DNA of 64,000 nucleotides from Paraburkholderia aspalathi (GTDB lineage Bacteria > Pseudomonadota > Gammaproteobacteria > Burkholderiales > Burkholderiaceae): positions 124,001 through 188,000 of the forward strand of contig NZ_FPBH01000004.1 in NCBI RefSeq assembly GCF_900116445.1. Reading direction: 5' to 3'. The notes beneath the pieces are model-generated. The model saw only the letters and a program-made list of their open reading frames with translations. It did not search any database and was not told the origin of the DNA. How positions within the stretch are numbered: the stretch's first letter is position 1; each line of letters opens with the position of its first letter. The position numbers were made by a program, and so were the translations under genes. Positions 9,134 through 18,126 of the stretch are shown piece after piece.

Positions 9134-10300
9134 CTATCGCGCCGGCCATTTCCACGGCGGCAGGTCGCGATCGTCCGCGTCGGTGATGCGCGTGGCGCCG
9201 AAGTGCTTCTCGAGCACGATCGACTGGCTGCCGTCCTCCCGCTCGAGCGCCGCGATCAGCCGCGCCGCGTGCGACACCACCAGCACCTGGGAATGCGCGG
9301 AAGCACGCGCGATCAGGCGCGCCAGCGCCGGCAGCAGATCCGGATGCAAGCTCGTCTCCGGTTCGTTCAGCACCAGCAACGCCGGCGGACGCGGTGTGAG
9401 CAACGCGGCCACCAGCAACAGATAACGCAAGGTGCCGTCCGACAACTCCGCACCCTTTAGCGGCCGCAGCAGGCCGTGCTGCTGCATCGATACTTCGAAG
9501 CGGCCGTCCTGCGTGGCGACGTCGAGCTGCGAACCAGGAAAGGCATCGTCGATGGCGGCATCGAGCGCAACCGGGTCGCCGATCTCGCGAATGGTTTGCA
9601 AGGCGGCGGCGAGATCCGCGCCGTCGTTCGAGAGCACCGGCGTGTGTGTGCCGATCTGCGGCAAACGCACGGCCGCTTCGGCATCCGTACGGAAGTGGTC
9701 GTAAAAGCGCCACGAACGAATCTGCTCGCGCACCGTGATCATCTCGGGAGCGGTTCGTGGGTCGGAGAACTCCGTCATCATGCTGTCGAAGCTCGCGACA
9801 GGTTGAGGGATGGTTTGCCACTCCCCCTGCTCGTCGCGCGTACGTAGCGCTGCGCCATGCCGGTCGACCAGCAAGGCCGACGGCCGCAGCACCGGGCCGC
9901 TCCAGATGCACTCGCGTTTGATGGTGGGGTCGAGCGGGAAGCGGGTGGCCCTGTCGAGCGGCGGCAAGCCGAGATCGATCGCATAGCCGAACTCGTCGCC
10001 GGAAAATCCAAGCCGCAGACTCACCGGGTCTTTGCGGCGCGTGCCCTCGACGGGCAATTCCCCGGCCAGCATCGCGCGCGAGAAACGTTCGGGCCCAGCC
10101 CACAAGGTGGATTGCAAACCACCCTCACGCGCAAGCGATGTAATCACCCCGCCGCGCGCCGTCTCAGCCAGCAACCGCAATGAGCGATAGACGCTCGACT
10201 TGCCGCTGCCATTCGCACCCGTGATGACATTCAACTGCCCGAGCGGCACGATCAACTCGCGCAGCGACCGATACCCCGCGATGGCCAACGTCCTCAGCAT
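9134..10300 (-). CDS. AAA-family ATPase (RecF/OLD-like head domain)
   Basis: This is a cytoplasmic ATPase of 388 residues with SMC/RecF-type architecture and no TOPRIM or nuclease domain. The Walker A motif GANGSGKSS is at residues 28-36. The signature-like region LSDGTLRYLLLVAALL is followed by Walker B, LLVLNEPETSLHPDLLPAL, in the C-terminal third. Such stand-alone AAA ATPases include DNA repair accessory proteins and parts of defence systems. No partner nuclease is next to it, so a housekeeping role is more likely. AAGGTGG lies upstream of the ATG. It is downstream of otsA by 67 bases on the same strand. Confidence 0.82.
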   Translation of the reverse strand: MLRTLAIAGYRSLRELIVPLGQLNVITGANGSGKSSVYRSLRLLAETARGGVITSLAREGGLQSTLWAGPERFSRAMLAGELPVEGTRRKDPVSLRLGFSGDEFGYAIDLGLPPLDRATRFPLDPTIKRECIWSGPVLRPSALLVDRHGAALRTRDEQGEWQTIPQPVASFDSMMTEFSDPRTAPEMITVREQIRSWRFYDHFRTDAEAAVRLPQIGTHTPVLSNDGADLAAALQTIREIGDPVALDAAIDDAFPGSQLDVATQDGRFEVSMQQHGLLRPLKGAELSDGTLRYLLLVAALLTPRPPALLVLNEPETSLHPDLLPALARLIARASAHSQVLVVSHAARLIAALEREDGSQSIVLEKHFGATRITDADDRDLPPWKWPAR

Positions 10301-10367
10301 GCGGCCACCTTTCGGTCAAACGCGCGCTTTGGCGCGTTCATTAAAACAACTCTGTTCAAACACACCA

Positions 10368-11780
10368 TCACTTATGCCCACCGCCCTTGCCCGGTGTCTG
10401 CACGGGCACACTGCGCAAATCGTTCAGGAAGGTATCGCGCCACACGCCGAGATCGTTCTTGCGCAGCGCCGCCATATTGATCTCGTGACGCCGCTGGCGT
10501 GCATCGAGCGGCATTTGCAGCGCGCGCTGCAAGGCCTCGCACATGCCGATCGCATCGTGCGGATTGACCAGCAGCGCGCCCGTCAACTCCGCCGCCGCAC
10601 CGGCGAAAATCGACAGCACCAGTACGCCCGGATCCTCCGGATTCTGCGCGGCGACATACTCCTTCGCGACGAGATTCATGCCGTCATGCAAGGGCGTGAC
10701 AAAGCCGATCTGCGACTCGCGAAACAGCGACATCAGTTTCCAGCGGTCGTACTGCTGATTCAGATAACGGATCGGCGTGTAATCGAGGCCCGAATAACGG
10801 CCGTTGATGCGCCCTGCTTCATATTCGAGATCCTGGCGGATCTTCTGATAGGTGGCGACGTCCGAACGGGTCGGTGGCGCGATCTGCACGAGCGTCACGT
10901 TGCCGCGCCATTCGGGCGAGCGTTCCAGCAGTTGCTCGAAGGCACGAAAACGTTCGACGAGGCCCTTCGAATAATCGAGCCGGTCGACGCTCATGATCAG
11001 CTTGCGACCCTCCAGACTCTGTTTCAGGTCGAGCACGTGCTGGCGGCTTTCGTAGCGCTGCGCCTGTTCGGCGATTTCATCGGGGAACACGCCGATCCGA
11101 TAGACACCCGTGCGCAGCTTGCGGCCGAAAGCTTCGACGTGATTGCCTTCGCTGACGGTGCCGCGCGCGTGGCGCGTCACGTAGTCGTGGAACGCAAGTT
11201 CGTCAGTGGCGGTCTGGAAGCCCAGCAGGTCGTAGCACGAGAGCGATTTCACCAGCTCTTCGTGCGGTGGAATGTTGAGCAGAATCTGCGGCGCGGGAAA
11301 CGGAATGTGCAGAAAGAAGCCGATGCGGTTCGTGATGCCTTCGGAGCGCAGCGCTTCGGCGAACGGGATCAGATGGTAGTCGTGAATCCAGATCACGTCG
11401 TCGGGTTCGAGCAGCTTGATCAGCTTGTGCGCAAGCCATGCGTTGACGCGGCGGTAGCCCGCGTATTCTTCGCGCTCGTAGCGTGCGAGGTCGTTGCGGT
11501 AGTGGAACACCGGCCACAGCGTCGCGTTCGAGAAGCCGCGGTAGTACTGGTCGTAATCCTTGCGCGTGAGTCCGACGGTCGCAAAGGTTACCGCGCCGTC
11601 CTGCTCCAGCGTCGGACCGGCGTTGGCCACGGTCTCGCTCACCACGTCGCCGCTCCAGCCGAACCACACACCGCCCGCGTCCTTCAGCGCGCCGAACACG
11701 CCGACCGCGAGGCCGCCCGCCGACCCCTTGGTTTCCGTCGGCGTAGCGACACGATTCGACACGACGATCAGTCGGCCCAT
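10368..11780 (-). CDS. otsA: Alpha,alpha-trehalose-phosphate synthase (UDP-forming)
   Basis: OtsA joins UDP-glucose to glucose-6-phosphate to give trehalose-6-phosphate, the first step of osmoprotectant synthesis. The 470-residue GT20 protein starts MGRLIVVSNRVA and has the glucose-6-phosphate loop GSAGGLAVGV at residues 19-28 and the WIHDYHL stretch. The C-terminal donor site includes TPLHDGMNLVAKEYVA. Length is normal for the family. AAGGAGGA lies eight to ten bases before the ATG. No otsB phosphatase is seen in the window, so dephosphorylation must be encoded elsewhere. The MscS channel gene just upstream on the same strand fits an osmotic-stress theme. Confidence 0.95.
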   Translation of the reverse strand: MGRLIVVSNRVATPTETKGSAGGLAVGVFGALKDAGGVWFGWSGDVVSETVANAGPTLEQDGAVTFATVGLTRKDYDQYYRGFSNATLWPVFHYRNDLARYEREEYAGYRRVNAWLAHKLIKLLEPDDVIWIHDYHLIPFAEALRSEGITNRIGFFLHIPFPAPQILLNIPPHEELVKSLSCYDLLGFQTATDELAFHDYVTRHARGTVSEGNHVEAFGRKLRTGVYRIGVFPDEIAEQAQRYESRQHVLDLKQSLEGRKLIMSVDRLDYSKGLVERFRAFEQLLERSPEWRGNVTLVQIAPPTRSDVATYQKIRQDLEYEAGRINGRYSGLDYTPIRYLNQQYDRWKLMSLFRESQIGFVTPLHDGMNLVAKEYVAAQNPEDPGVLVLSIFAGAAAELTGALLVNPHDAIGMCEALQRALQMPLDARQRRHEINMAALRKNDLGVWRDTFLNDLRSVPVQTPGKGGGHK

Positions 11781-11978
11781 GTTGGTAGTCCTCCTTGGTT
11801 CGCACGGCGCGGCGTTCGCGCTTCAGCGGCTTGTGACGCCTCGAGCGTTGCAACACTTCGATGACGTCAAGCGGCCGAACAACACGCGATACCGCGCCAG
11901 GTTCGTGAGTCAGATGGACGGTTCGACCACATCGGCGTCCGATCAGTTGCACTCATCTGATCTGCGCGGCACGCGGCG

Positions 11979-13202
11979 CTACACCTTTTCCTTGACGTGC
12001 TGCAACGGATCGCTCGCCTGATGACGACCGGCGCGGCTTGCCACGGGATCGGCCTCGGTGTGGGCGGCAGTGCTGCCGGCGGGCGTCTGCGTGCTGCGCG
12101 GCACCCAGTCGGGCGCCTCGCTCTTGCCGGTTTCGAGTTCGGCCGACACGTCGGCGCGCGCCCGCGGCAGATACTGCGGATAGCGTTGCTGGACGAAGTC
12201 GAGCAGCCCCTCGCGCACGCGGCAGCGCAGGTCCCAGTTCAGACCGGAATCGAGTGAGCTGACCAGCGCGCGCAACTGCATCGCGCGCTCGGTGCCGTCG
12301 GTAACCTGCAACACCTGCACGCGGCGATCCCACTCGGGCGCAGCTTCGACGATGCGCGCGAGCTCTTCGCGCAACGGCGCAAGCGGCATCCGGTAGTCGA
12401 CGTACAGGAACACCGTGCCGATGATCTGCGAACTGCTGCGCGTCCAGTTGGCGAACGGGTTTTCGATAAACCATTGCAGCGGCACGATCAGCCTGCGCTG
12501 GTCCCACAAGCGCACCGAGACATACGTGCCGGTGATTTCCTCGATACGTCCCCACTCGCCCTGAATCACGACGACATCGTCGAGCCGGATCGGTTGCGAG
12601 AGCGCGATCTGCAAACCGGCGATCAGATTGCCGAGCACTGGCCGCGCCGCAATACCGGCGACCAGACCGGCCACGCCGGCCGACGCCAGCAGACTCGCGC
12701 CGATCTGCCGTACGTTCGGAAACGTCATCAGCGCGCCACCCACGCCGACGATCACGATCACCAGCATCACCGAGCGCGCCAGCACGCGCGCCTGCGTATG
12801 GATGCGGCGCGCCTGCAGGTTGTCGGCGGTATCGAGCGGATGGGCCTGGATGATCGCCTCGCCGATCGCCGCCGCCGAGCGCACCGAAAGCCACGTGATT
12901 GCGCCGATCAACGCAATCGCGGCGGCGTCGCGCAGCGGCGTGATGAAGGTGAGCGTGTCAGGCGCTTCCCACCACACTGCCTCCAGCATCAGGATCACGA
13001 GCACGAAGAGCGAGGGCTTGTCGATATAGCGCAGCACGACGCTGGTGAGTGGGTACGGTCGCGCAATCCGCGTGATGATGTGTGCGCCGACTCGATGGAT
13101 GCCCAGCGCCAGCACGATCGCGATGGCCGAGACGATCAACGCGCCGAGCCACGTATGCAACGGGGCTTCGGCGATACGGCTGAAGTCGTCGGGAGTTGGC
13201 AT
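11979..13202 (-). CDS. MscS-family mechanosensitive ion channel
   Basis: This is an inner-membrane channel of 407 residues that should release solutes on sudden hypo-osmotic shock. There are about four to five membrane segments (about residues 18-36, 60-77, 90-107, 145-163 and the pore helix). The glycine/alanine-rich pore helix GASLLASAGVAGLVAGIAARPVLGN is typical of MscS TM3, followed by the beta domain IRLDDVVVIQGEWGRIEEI and the conserved WTRSS. A polar, low-complexity C-terminal tail of about 50 residues extends beyond the usual end. AGAGGA precedes the ATG. It lies 198 bases upstream of otsA, so coexpression is possible but not shown. Confidence 0.88.
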   Translation of the reverse strand: MPTPDDFSRIAEAPLHTWLGALIVSAIAIVLALGIHRVGAHIITRIARPYPLTSVVLRYIDKPSLFVLVILMLEAVWWEAPDTLTFITPLRDAAAIALIGAITWLSVRSAAAIGEAIIQAHPLDTADNLQARRIHTQARVLARSVMLVIVIVGVGGALMTFPNVRQIGASLLASAGVAGLVAGIAARPVLGNLIAGLQIALSQPIRLDDVVVIQGEWGRIEEITGTYVSVRLWDQRRLIVPLQWFIENPFANWTRSSSQIIGTVFLYVDYRMPLAPLREELARIVEAAPEWDRRVQVLQVTDGTERAMQLRALVSSLDSGLNWDLRCRVREGLLDFVQQRYPQYLPRARADVSAELETGKSEAPDWVPRSTQTPAGSTAAHTEADPVASRAGRHQASDPLQHVKEKV

Positions 13203-13547
13203 GGAGGGCGTGTTCCTCTTGGTTCGAAGGTGAACGGAATCGCAAGCCCGAAGCGCGACGGTGGCGTTGCGTGGGGCGGGCGCTACGCGGGCGAAGCCGT
13301 CGGGCCATCCATCGGCCGACCAGGCGGCAAAGCGTCGAGGAGGCGAGCATGAGCGCGAATGCCACGCTCCTCTGATGACGCTAACGCTAACGAGCGCTGA
13401 AGCAGCGGCACGCCGGCCAGGGTTCGATGCTTCCGGCGCGGCATGCCTGTAGACATCTTAGGCGTTCGTCCGCCAAGACCAGGGAAAGGTGCTCAGGCCG
13501 GCAGCATTCTGAATGCGGCCGGGTTTGAGCCAAAATCAACTACGCGA
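13203..13547. other. Intergenic stretch without a recognised gene
   Basis: These 345 bases separate the MscS-type channel gene from the Rap1a/Tai-like gene, both on the minus strand. The channel promoter should be at the left end. The open frames running through it belong to antisense extensions of neighbouring genes. I see no strong terminator or repeat. Confidence 0.4.
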
Positions 13548-13904
13548 TCAGCTACCGCTCTTGCAAGGAAATGCCTTGCCGAGCCCGAGCGAGATCGCCG
13601 TGCTGGCGTTGTAGCCCGCCACGATCGGATTCTCGGCGATGTACTTGCGTACCGCGTCGGTGAGTTGCGCCGAGCGCGCGTCCGGCGGCAGGCAGTAGTA
13701 CTGGCCGACGCGCGGCCCGGTGGTGCCGCCGATTGCGTCGATCGTATTGAAGATGCCGTCGGCAGCTCCCTCGATATACGCGGCACACGCACTACGCGAT
13801 GCCACATCGGTTTTCGTGCACAGCTTGTTGAGGTCGCCTCCCGTAAACGCGGCTGCCGATAGCGGTACGGCAAGCGCGCTGGCGAAAATCAAAGCCCGCA
13901 GCAT
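13548..13904 (-). CDS. Rap1a/Tai-family exported protein
   Basis: This is a periplasmic protein of 118 residues with a clear signal peptide (MLRALIFASALAVPLSAAAF). The mature part has four cysteines (KLCTK, ACAAYIEGAADG, YYCLPP and FPCKS) and the AAYIEGAADG stretch that marks the Rap1a/Tai family. Known members are immunity proteins that neutralise type VI secretion amidase effectors in the periplasm. No effector or secretion gene is near, so this copy may be an orphan immunity protein or have a housekeeping role. GGAAAGGAA precedes the ATG. Confidence 0.78.
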   Translation of the reverse strand: MLRALIFASALAVPLSAAAFTGGDLNKLCTKTDVASRSACAAYIEGAADGIFNTIDAIGGTTGPRVGQYYCLPPDARSAQLTDAVRKYIAENPIVAGYNASTAISLGLGKAFPCKSGS

Positions 13905-14103
13905 GGTGTTCCTTTCCAGGGTCGTTTATCAGGCGGTCTTGCGCCGCATCGAACCGGCGCGCCTCGCAACGCGCCAAGTCGTCATTCTGCACTGTTTTGC
14001 GAAGCCGCAGGCATGCCAGCAGGTGCTATCTTCAGGCAAATTTTTGGTCCGGGGAACCGGCGGCCGGCTATCCAGCAGCCGGTTCTCCGGATTTTCTCGC
14101 AGT

Positions 14104-14844
14104 TCACTTCTGTTGCATCTGCTGCAGGCGCGCGGTGAGGCCTTCAACCACGTCCGGTTCCTTGTAGGTCTTCGCGAAATCGAGCGCGGTCAGGCCGATC
14201 TGGTTCTTCACCGTGAGGTCCGCGCCGTTATCGAGCAGGAGCTTCACCGTCGACACATGACCGCCGCGCGCGGCCATCATCAGCGGCGTGGTGCCGTTCG
14301 GCGAACCGGCATCGACGTAGGCCGAATGGTCGAGCAGCACCTTGACGATATCGTCGTGGCCGTTCGCAGCCGCGTAGTGCAGCGGCGCCCAGCCCTTCTT
14401 GTTGACTTCGGCGTCCTTCGCGATCAACAGGTTGACGAAGTTGAGGTCGCCGGCCAAGGCGGCCATCATCATCGCGTTCTCGCCGGCCTTGTCCTCGATC
14501 TCGATGTTGGTCTTCGGATTGGCGAGCAGCGCGGCGCCCACCTTGTCCGATTTCTCACGCGCGGCGAGCACTAGCAGCGGGATGCCCTGGTTGTCGACGC
14601 TGTTCGGGTCCATGCCCTTGGCAAGCAGCTTGTTGACGCCATCGACGTCGTCGAATTTCACCGACTTGATGAGCGAGTCGATCGGCGCGGCCTGAACGGG
14701 CGCCGCGACCAGCGAGCTCAGCGCGGCGCAGACGAGCGTAGCGGCCAGCGCGAGGCGCGAGGCGCTGCGGCGTGCCGAACCGAGGGCCGTTTGCGCTGCT
14801 GAAGTCTCTTGAAGCGCAGCCGTCGAAGTCGAATAATTTGTCAT
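14104..14844 (-). CDS. Exported ankyrin-repeat protein
   Basis: The 246-residue protein has a long N-terminal leader with a hydrophobic signal segment (about residues 28-52, LALAATLVCAALSSLVAAPV, ending near VQAAP). It is followed by about five ankyrin repeats. The clearest are KGWAPLHYAAANGHDDIVKV, NGTTPLMMAARGGHVSTVK and IGLTALDFAKTYKEPDV. Ankyrin stacks bind other proteins, and the likely place here is the periplasm. It lies 52 bases after tatD on the same strand and is probably the last gene of that transcription unit. The start at 14844 lacks a strong ribosome binding site, and an internal start closer to the signal core is possible. Confidence 0.85.
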   Translation of the reverse strand: MTNYSTSTAALQETSAAQTALGSARRSASRLALAATLVCAALSSLVAAPVQAAPIDSLIKSVKFDDVDGVNKLLAKGMDPNSVDNQGIPLLVLAAREKSDKVGAALLANPKTNIEIEDKAGENAMMMAALAGDLNFVNLLIAKDAEVNKKGWAPLHYAAANGHDDIVKVLLDHSAYVDAGSPNGTTPLMMAARGGHVSTVKLLLDNGADLTVKNQIGLTALDFAKTYKEPDVVEGLTARLQQMQQK

Positions 14845-14896
14845 ATTTTACTTTAGGAAACGTCCCTATCCATTTGATATTTATTGGCTTTACCGA

Positions 14897-15688
14897 TCAC
14901 ACACCAGCCGGCGCGGGAATCTTGAAGAGCCGGAAGAAGTTTTGTGTCGTCGCGGCGGCCAGCGCCGTGTCCGCCATCTCGCGCTGTTGCGCGATGAAGC
15001 GTCCGACATAACTTACGTACGCAGGTTCATTAGGCTTGCCGCGATACGGCACGGGCGCGAGGTACGGCGAGTCCGTTTCGATCAGCAAACGCTCGAGCGG
15101 CACACGGCGCGCGACGTCCTGCACGTCGGTCGCGCTCTTGAACGTGACGATGCCCGACAGCGAAATGTAAAAATTCTGCGCCAACGCCTGCTCGGCAACC
15201 GCCCACGGCTCGGTGAAGCAATGCATCACGCCGCCCGGCTCGCTCGCGCGCTCCTCGGCCATGATGCGCAGCGTGTCTTCCGACGACGAGCGGGTGTGGA
15301 TGATCAGCGGTTTCTTCGTGGCGTGTGCCGCGCGGATATGGGTGCGAAAGCGCTCGCGCTGCCATTCCATATCGGCGATCGTGCGGCCTTCCAGACGGTA
15401 GTAGTCGAGTCCGGTCTCACCGATCGCGACCACCTTCGGATGTTCGGCCAGCTCAATCAGTTCGGCGAGACTCGGTTCGCGCATGTCCTCGTGATCGGGA
15501 TGCACTCCAACTGACGCGTAGACGTTCTCGTACTGGTCGGCGATCGCCAGCACGGACGGCAGCGTCTCCAGATCGACCGATACGCACAGCGCATGCGTGA
15601 CCGAATGGCTGCGCATGTTCTCGAGCACCTGCGGCAGGCGGTCGGCGAGTCCTTCGAAGTTGATATGGCAGTGTGAATCGACAAACAT
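14897..15688 (-). CDS. tatD: TatD-family metal-dependent hydrolase
   Basis: This is a cytoplasmic TIM-barrel hydrolase of 263 residues, in a family with 3'-5' DNase activity linked to DNA repair and fragmentation. The metal ligands are visible: DSHCH at the N terminus, GETGLDYY, IIHTR, MHCFTE and IETDSPYLAP. The start at 15688 is chosen because the family motif follows at once (MFVDSHCH); the frame extends 50 codons further upstream without family resemblance. The gene belongs to the mltG-tmk-holB-tatD run seen in many proteobacteria, with a GNAT gene between holB and tatD here. Confidence 0.9.
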   Translation of the reverse strand: MFVDSHCHINFEGLADRLPQVLENMRSHSVTHALCVSVDLETLPSVLAIADQYENVYASVGVHPDHEDMREPSLAELIELAEHPKVVAIGETGLDYYRLEGRTIADMEWQRERFRTHIRAAHATKKPLIIHTRSSSEDTLRIMAEERASEPGGVMHCFTEPWAVAEQALAQNFYISLSGIVTFKSATDVQDVARRVPLERLLIETDSPYLAPVPYRGKPNEPAYVSYVGRFIAQQREMADTALAAATTQNFFRLFKIPAPAGV

Positions 15689-15747
15689 GATGATGTCCTG
15701 CTGATAAGTAGCTGGGTGTGAACCAGGCTGTAAATCGTGGCCGTAAA

Positions 15748-16266
15748 TCAGGCCGCGGCCGGCTCGAGCCGCTTGCCGAGAATCACCAGATCGCGCTCTA
15801 CGCCGTCCAGCACCGCGACGCGCGGCAGCGACCCCCATGTGTCGAAACCGAAGCCGCGGAACAGGCGCAGGCTCGCGTCATTGTGGCCAAAGATAAAGCC
15901 CAGCACGGTGTCGATGCCGAGCGTCGGCGCCACTGCCAGCGAGGCGGCCAGCAGTTGTTTGCCGAGCCCCTTGCCACGCGCGCTTTCGTCCAGGTAGATG
16001 CTGACTTCGGCGGTGCGCAGATAGGCCGGGCGGCCGTAGAAATCCGAGAAGCTCAACCACGCGATCACTCGGCCGGACTGCTGCGGATCTTCCACCACCC
16101 ACAGCGGACGCTTGTGCGGCCCGTGCGCATGAAACCACGCCAGACGGCTTTCGACGCTGACCGGTTCGAGATCGGCAGTGACTTGCCGCGACGGCACGGT
16201 CGAGTTGTAGATGGCGACGATCGCGGGCAGATCGTCGAAAGTGGCATCGCGGTAGGAAAGGCTCAT
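15748..16266 (-). CDS. GNAT-family N-acetyltransferase, phosphinothricin-acetyltransferase-like
   Basis: This is an acetyl-CoA-dependent N-acetyltransferase of 172 residues. The sequence YRDATFDDLPAIVAIYNSTV at the start, EVSIYLDESARGKGLGKQLL in the middle (acetyl-CoA pyrophosphate loop R/Q-x-x-G-x-G/A form RGKGLG) and the later FGHNDASLRLFRGFGF follow the phosphinothricin/amino-acid sulfoximine acetyltransferase pattern. These enzymes acetylate methionine sulfoximine-like compounds; the true substrate here is unknown. The start at 16266 fits the family length; a longer frame reaches 16665 but without resemblance. It sits between holB and tatD on the same strand. Confidence 0.82.
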   Translation of the reverse strand: MSLSYRDATFDDLPAIVAIYNSTVPSRQVTADLEPVSVESRLAWFHAHGPHKRPLWVVEDPQQSGRVIAWLSFSDFYGRPAYLRTAEVSIYLDESARGKGLGKQLLAASLAVAPTLGIDTVLGFIFGHNDASLRLFRGFGFDTWGSLPRVAVLDGVERDLVILGKRLEPAAA

Positions 16267-16373
16267 GGTGCTTTGACGTGAGATGGAAGGCAAATCAGCG
16301 GACGGATGCACAGGTCGGCGCGGCGGGTTAAGGCACGCCAGCCTTGCACACACCGTCGGCCACCCAAGTTGAT

Positions 16374-17408
16374 TTATGCAAACAGCTCGCGGTAGCCGAT
16401 AAACAGTTCTTCGAACACCAGCCGCGCGTTCAGCGGATGGTTCTCGACAGCGCGCTGGCGCGTCACGGTGCGCATGAAGCGCGCGAATGCGCTGGCATCG
16501 GCTTGCGACGCACAGCGCGACAAGGCAGTCGACGCCTGCGGAAAATAACGCGGTGCGCCGGCCGTGCGCTGCGCCAGCAAATCGTACATCCAGCGTTGCA
16601 GCCAGCCGAGCACGAGTGGTACCGGCAGCTTCTGCAGCGCCTCGCCGCAGGCGAAGGCGTCGCAATCGGCGCCGGCGGCCAGTTGCTTCAAGGTCCAGTC
16701 GCGCAGCGTGCGGTTCTCGTCACTCGCGAGAGCGAGGGCCGTGAGCGGCGCACCGCCGGCTTCGGCGAGCAGCACTGGCGCTTCGGCGACGCCTTGCGCG
16801 GCGAGCCACTTCGTGGCGACTTCCGGCGCGGGCATCGTCATCGGCCATTGGCGGCAACGGCTGATGATGGTGGGCAGCAGGCGGTCGACGCGCGCCGACA
16901 CCATCAAAAACACCACGCCGGCCGGCGGCTCTTCGAGCGTTTTCAGCAGTGCGTTGGCCGCGGCGATGTTCAGCCCCTCGGCGGGATACAGCACGACCAC
17001 ACGCGCACCGCCACGGTGCGACCCGACGCCGACGAAATCGAGCAAGCCACGAATCTGCTCGATCTTGATCTCCTTGCTGGGCGCGCGCGTTTTCTTGCCT
17101 TCATCGCCGTCGGCCTTTTCGGCTTTTTCGTCCGCGGCGCCGGCGAGTCCGGCTTCGGCGGCCAGCGTCTCGGGCACGATGATCCGGTAGTCGGGATGAT
17201 TGCCCTGCGTGAACCAGTTGCAGGCGACACAGGCGCCGCACGGCTCACCGTTGGCCTGCTGGGCTTCGCACAAAAGCCCCTGCGCGAGGTGCTGCGCAAA
17301 GCGCAGCTTGCCGATCCCCGCCTGGCCATGCAGCAGCAAGGCATGCGGCCAGTGCCCACGCAACTGCTGCAGGCGGTTCCAGTCATCGGCTTGCCACGGA
17401 TAAATCAT
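16374..17408 (-). CDS. holB: DNA polymerase III subunit delta'
   Basis: This clamp-loader subunit works with delta and gamma/tau to load the sliding clamp. The 344-residue AAA+ protein starts MIYPWQADDWNRLQQLRGHWPHALLLHG. It keeps a P-loop-like GQAGIGK (about residues 31-37), and the zinc-binding cysteines CGACVACNWF follow an earlier LLCEAQ cysteine. The sensor-type region TIISRCRQWPM is present. An insertion of charged residues (EKAEKADGDEGKKTRAPS) lies between the zinc module and the conserved IEQIR, and looks like a flexible linker. It is 94 bases after tmk on the same strand. Confidence 0.92.
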   Translation of the reverse strand: MIYPWQADDWNRLQQLRGHWPHALLLHGQAGIGKLRFAQHLAQGLLCEAQQANGEPCGACVACNWFTQGNHPDYRIIVPETLAAEAGLAGAADEKAEKADGDEGKKTRAPSKEIKIEQIRGLLDFVGVGSHRGGARVVVLYPAEGLNIAAANALLKTLEEPPAGVVFLMVSARVDRLLPTIISRCRQWPMTMPAPEVATKWLAAQGVAEAPVLLAEAGGAPLTALALASDENRTLRDWTLKQLAAGADCDAFACGEALQKLPVPLVLGWLQRWMYDLLAQRTAGAPRYFPQASTALSRCASQADASAFARFMRTVTRQRAVENHPLNARLVFEELFIGYRELFA

Positions 17409-17502
17409 TGTTTCTCTTTTAAATCAATCGGTTGACGACATTTTATGAGACATAACACGAACTTCGCCATCCGTCATAACTCAGGATTATATTCTTTTAA
17501 AA

Positions 17503-18126
17503 TCAAAGAACTGCAATCAATTCTTCAAGCTGCTTCTGAATTCGTGCGATGGTCTGCGAAGAGTCAATGATAGCGAACCGGTACGGCGCTTCTTCCGCGC
17601 GGCGCAGATATTCGGCACGGGTGCGGTTGAAAAATGCCTCCGACTCGCTTTCGAAGCGATCCGGATCGCGCGCGGCGCTGCGCCGTTCGCTGGCCACCTC
17701 CGGCGTCAGGTCGAACAGCACCGTCAGGTCCGGCTGAAAACCGCCCTGCACCCAGCGCTCCAACGTTTCCAGCTTGTCGCGCGGCAGGCCGCGGCCGCCG
17801 CCCTGGTACGCGAAGGTCGCGTCCGTGAAGCGGTCTGACAGCACCCAGTCGCCGCGCGCAAGCGCCGGCTCGATCACCTCGGCCAGATGCTGGCGGCGCA
17901 GCGCGAACATCAGCAATGCCTCGGTTTCGAGGTCCATCTTCTGATGCAGCACGATTTCGCGGATCTGTTCGCCGAGCGACGTGCCGCCCGGCTCGCGCGT
18001 CATGACGACCGAGCGGCCGGTGCTCGCGACTTTCTCTTCGAGGCGTTCGCGAAACCAGCCCAGATGGGTGGTCTTGCCGGCACCGTCGATGCCCTCAAAC
18101 GTGATGAATTTGCCCCGCGCCATCAT
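17503..18126 (-). CDS. tmk: Thymidylate kinase
   Basis: Tmk phosphorylates dTMP to dTDP for DNA synthesis. The 207-residue protein shows the P-loop [10 protein letters not shown] near residue 12, the TREPGGT dTMP-binding motif, and [17 protein letters not shown], which combines the DR motif with the dTMP-binding region. Its lid contains arginines ([14 protein letters not shown]). The start ATGATG overlaps the stop of mltG by four bases, indicating translational coupling. The second ATG, three bases later, could equally be used. Confidence 0.95.
   Translation of the reverse strand: MMARGKFITFEGIDGAGKTTHLGWFRERLEEKVASTGRSVVMTREPGGTSLGEQIREIVLHQKMDLETEALLMFALRRQHLAEVIEPALARGDWVLSDRFTDATFAYQGGGRGLPRDKLETLERWVQGGFQPDLTVLFDLTPEVASERRSAARDPDRFESESEAFFNRTRAEYLRRAEEAPYRFAIIDSSQTIARIQKQLEELIAVL

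Noticed and set aside
10200..11864. 554-codon plus-strand frame over otsA
   Set aside because: Antisense to otsA, which has all its motifs.
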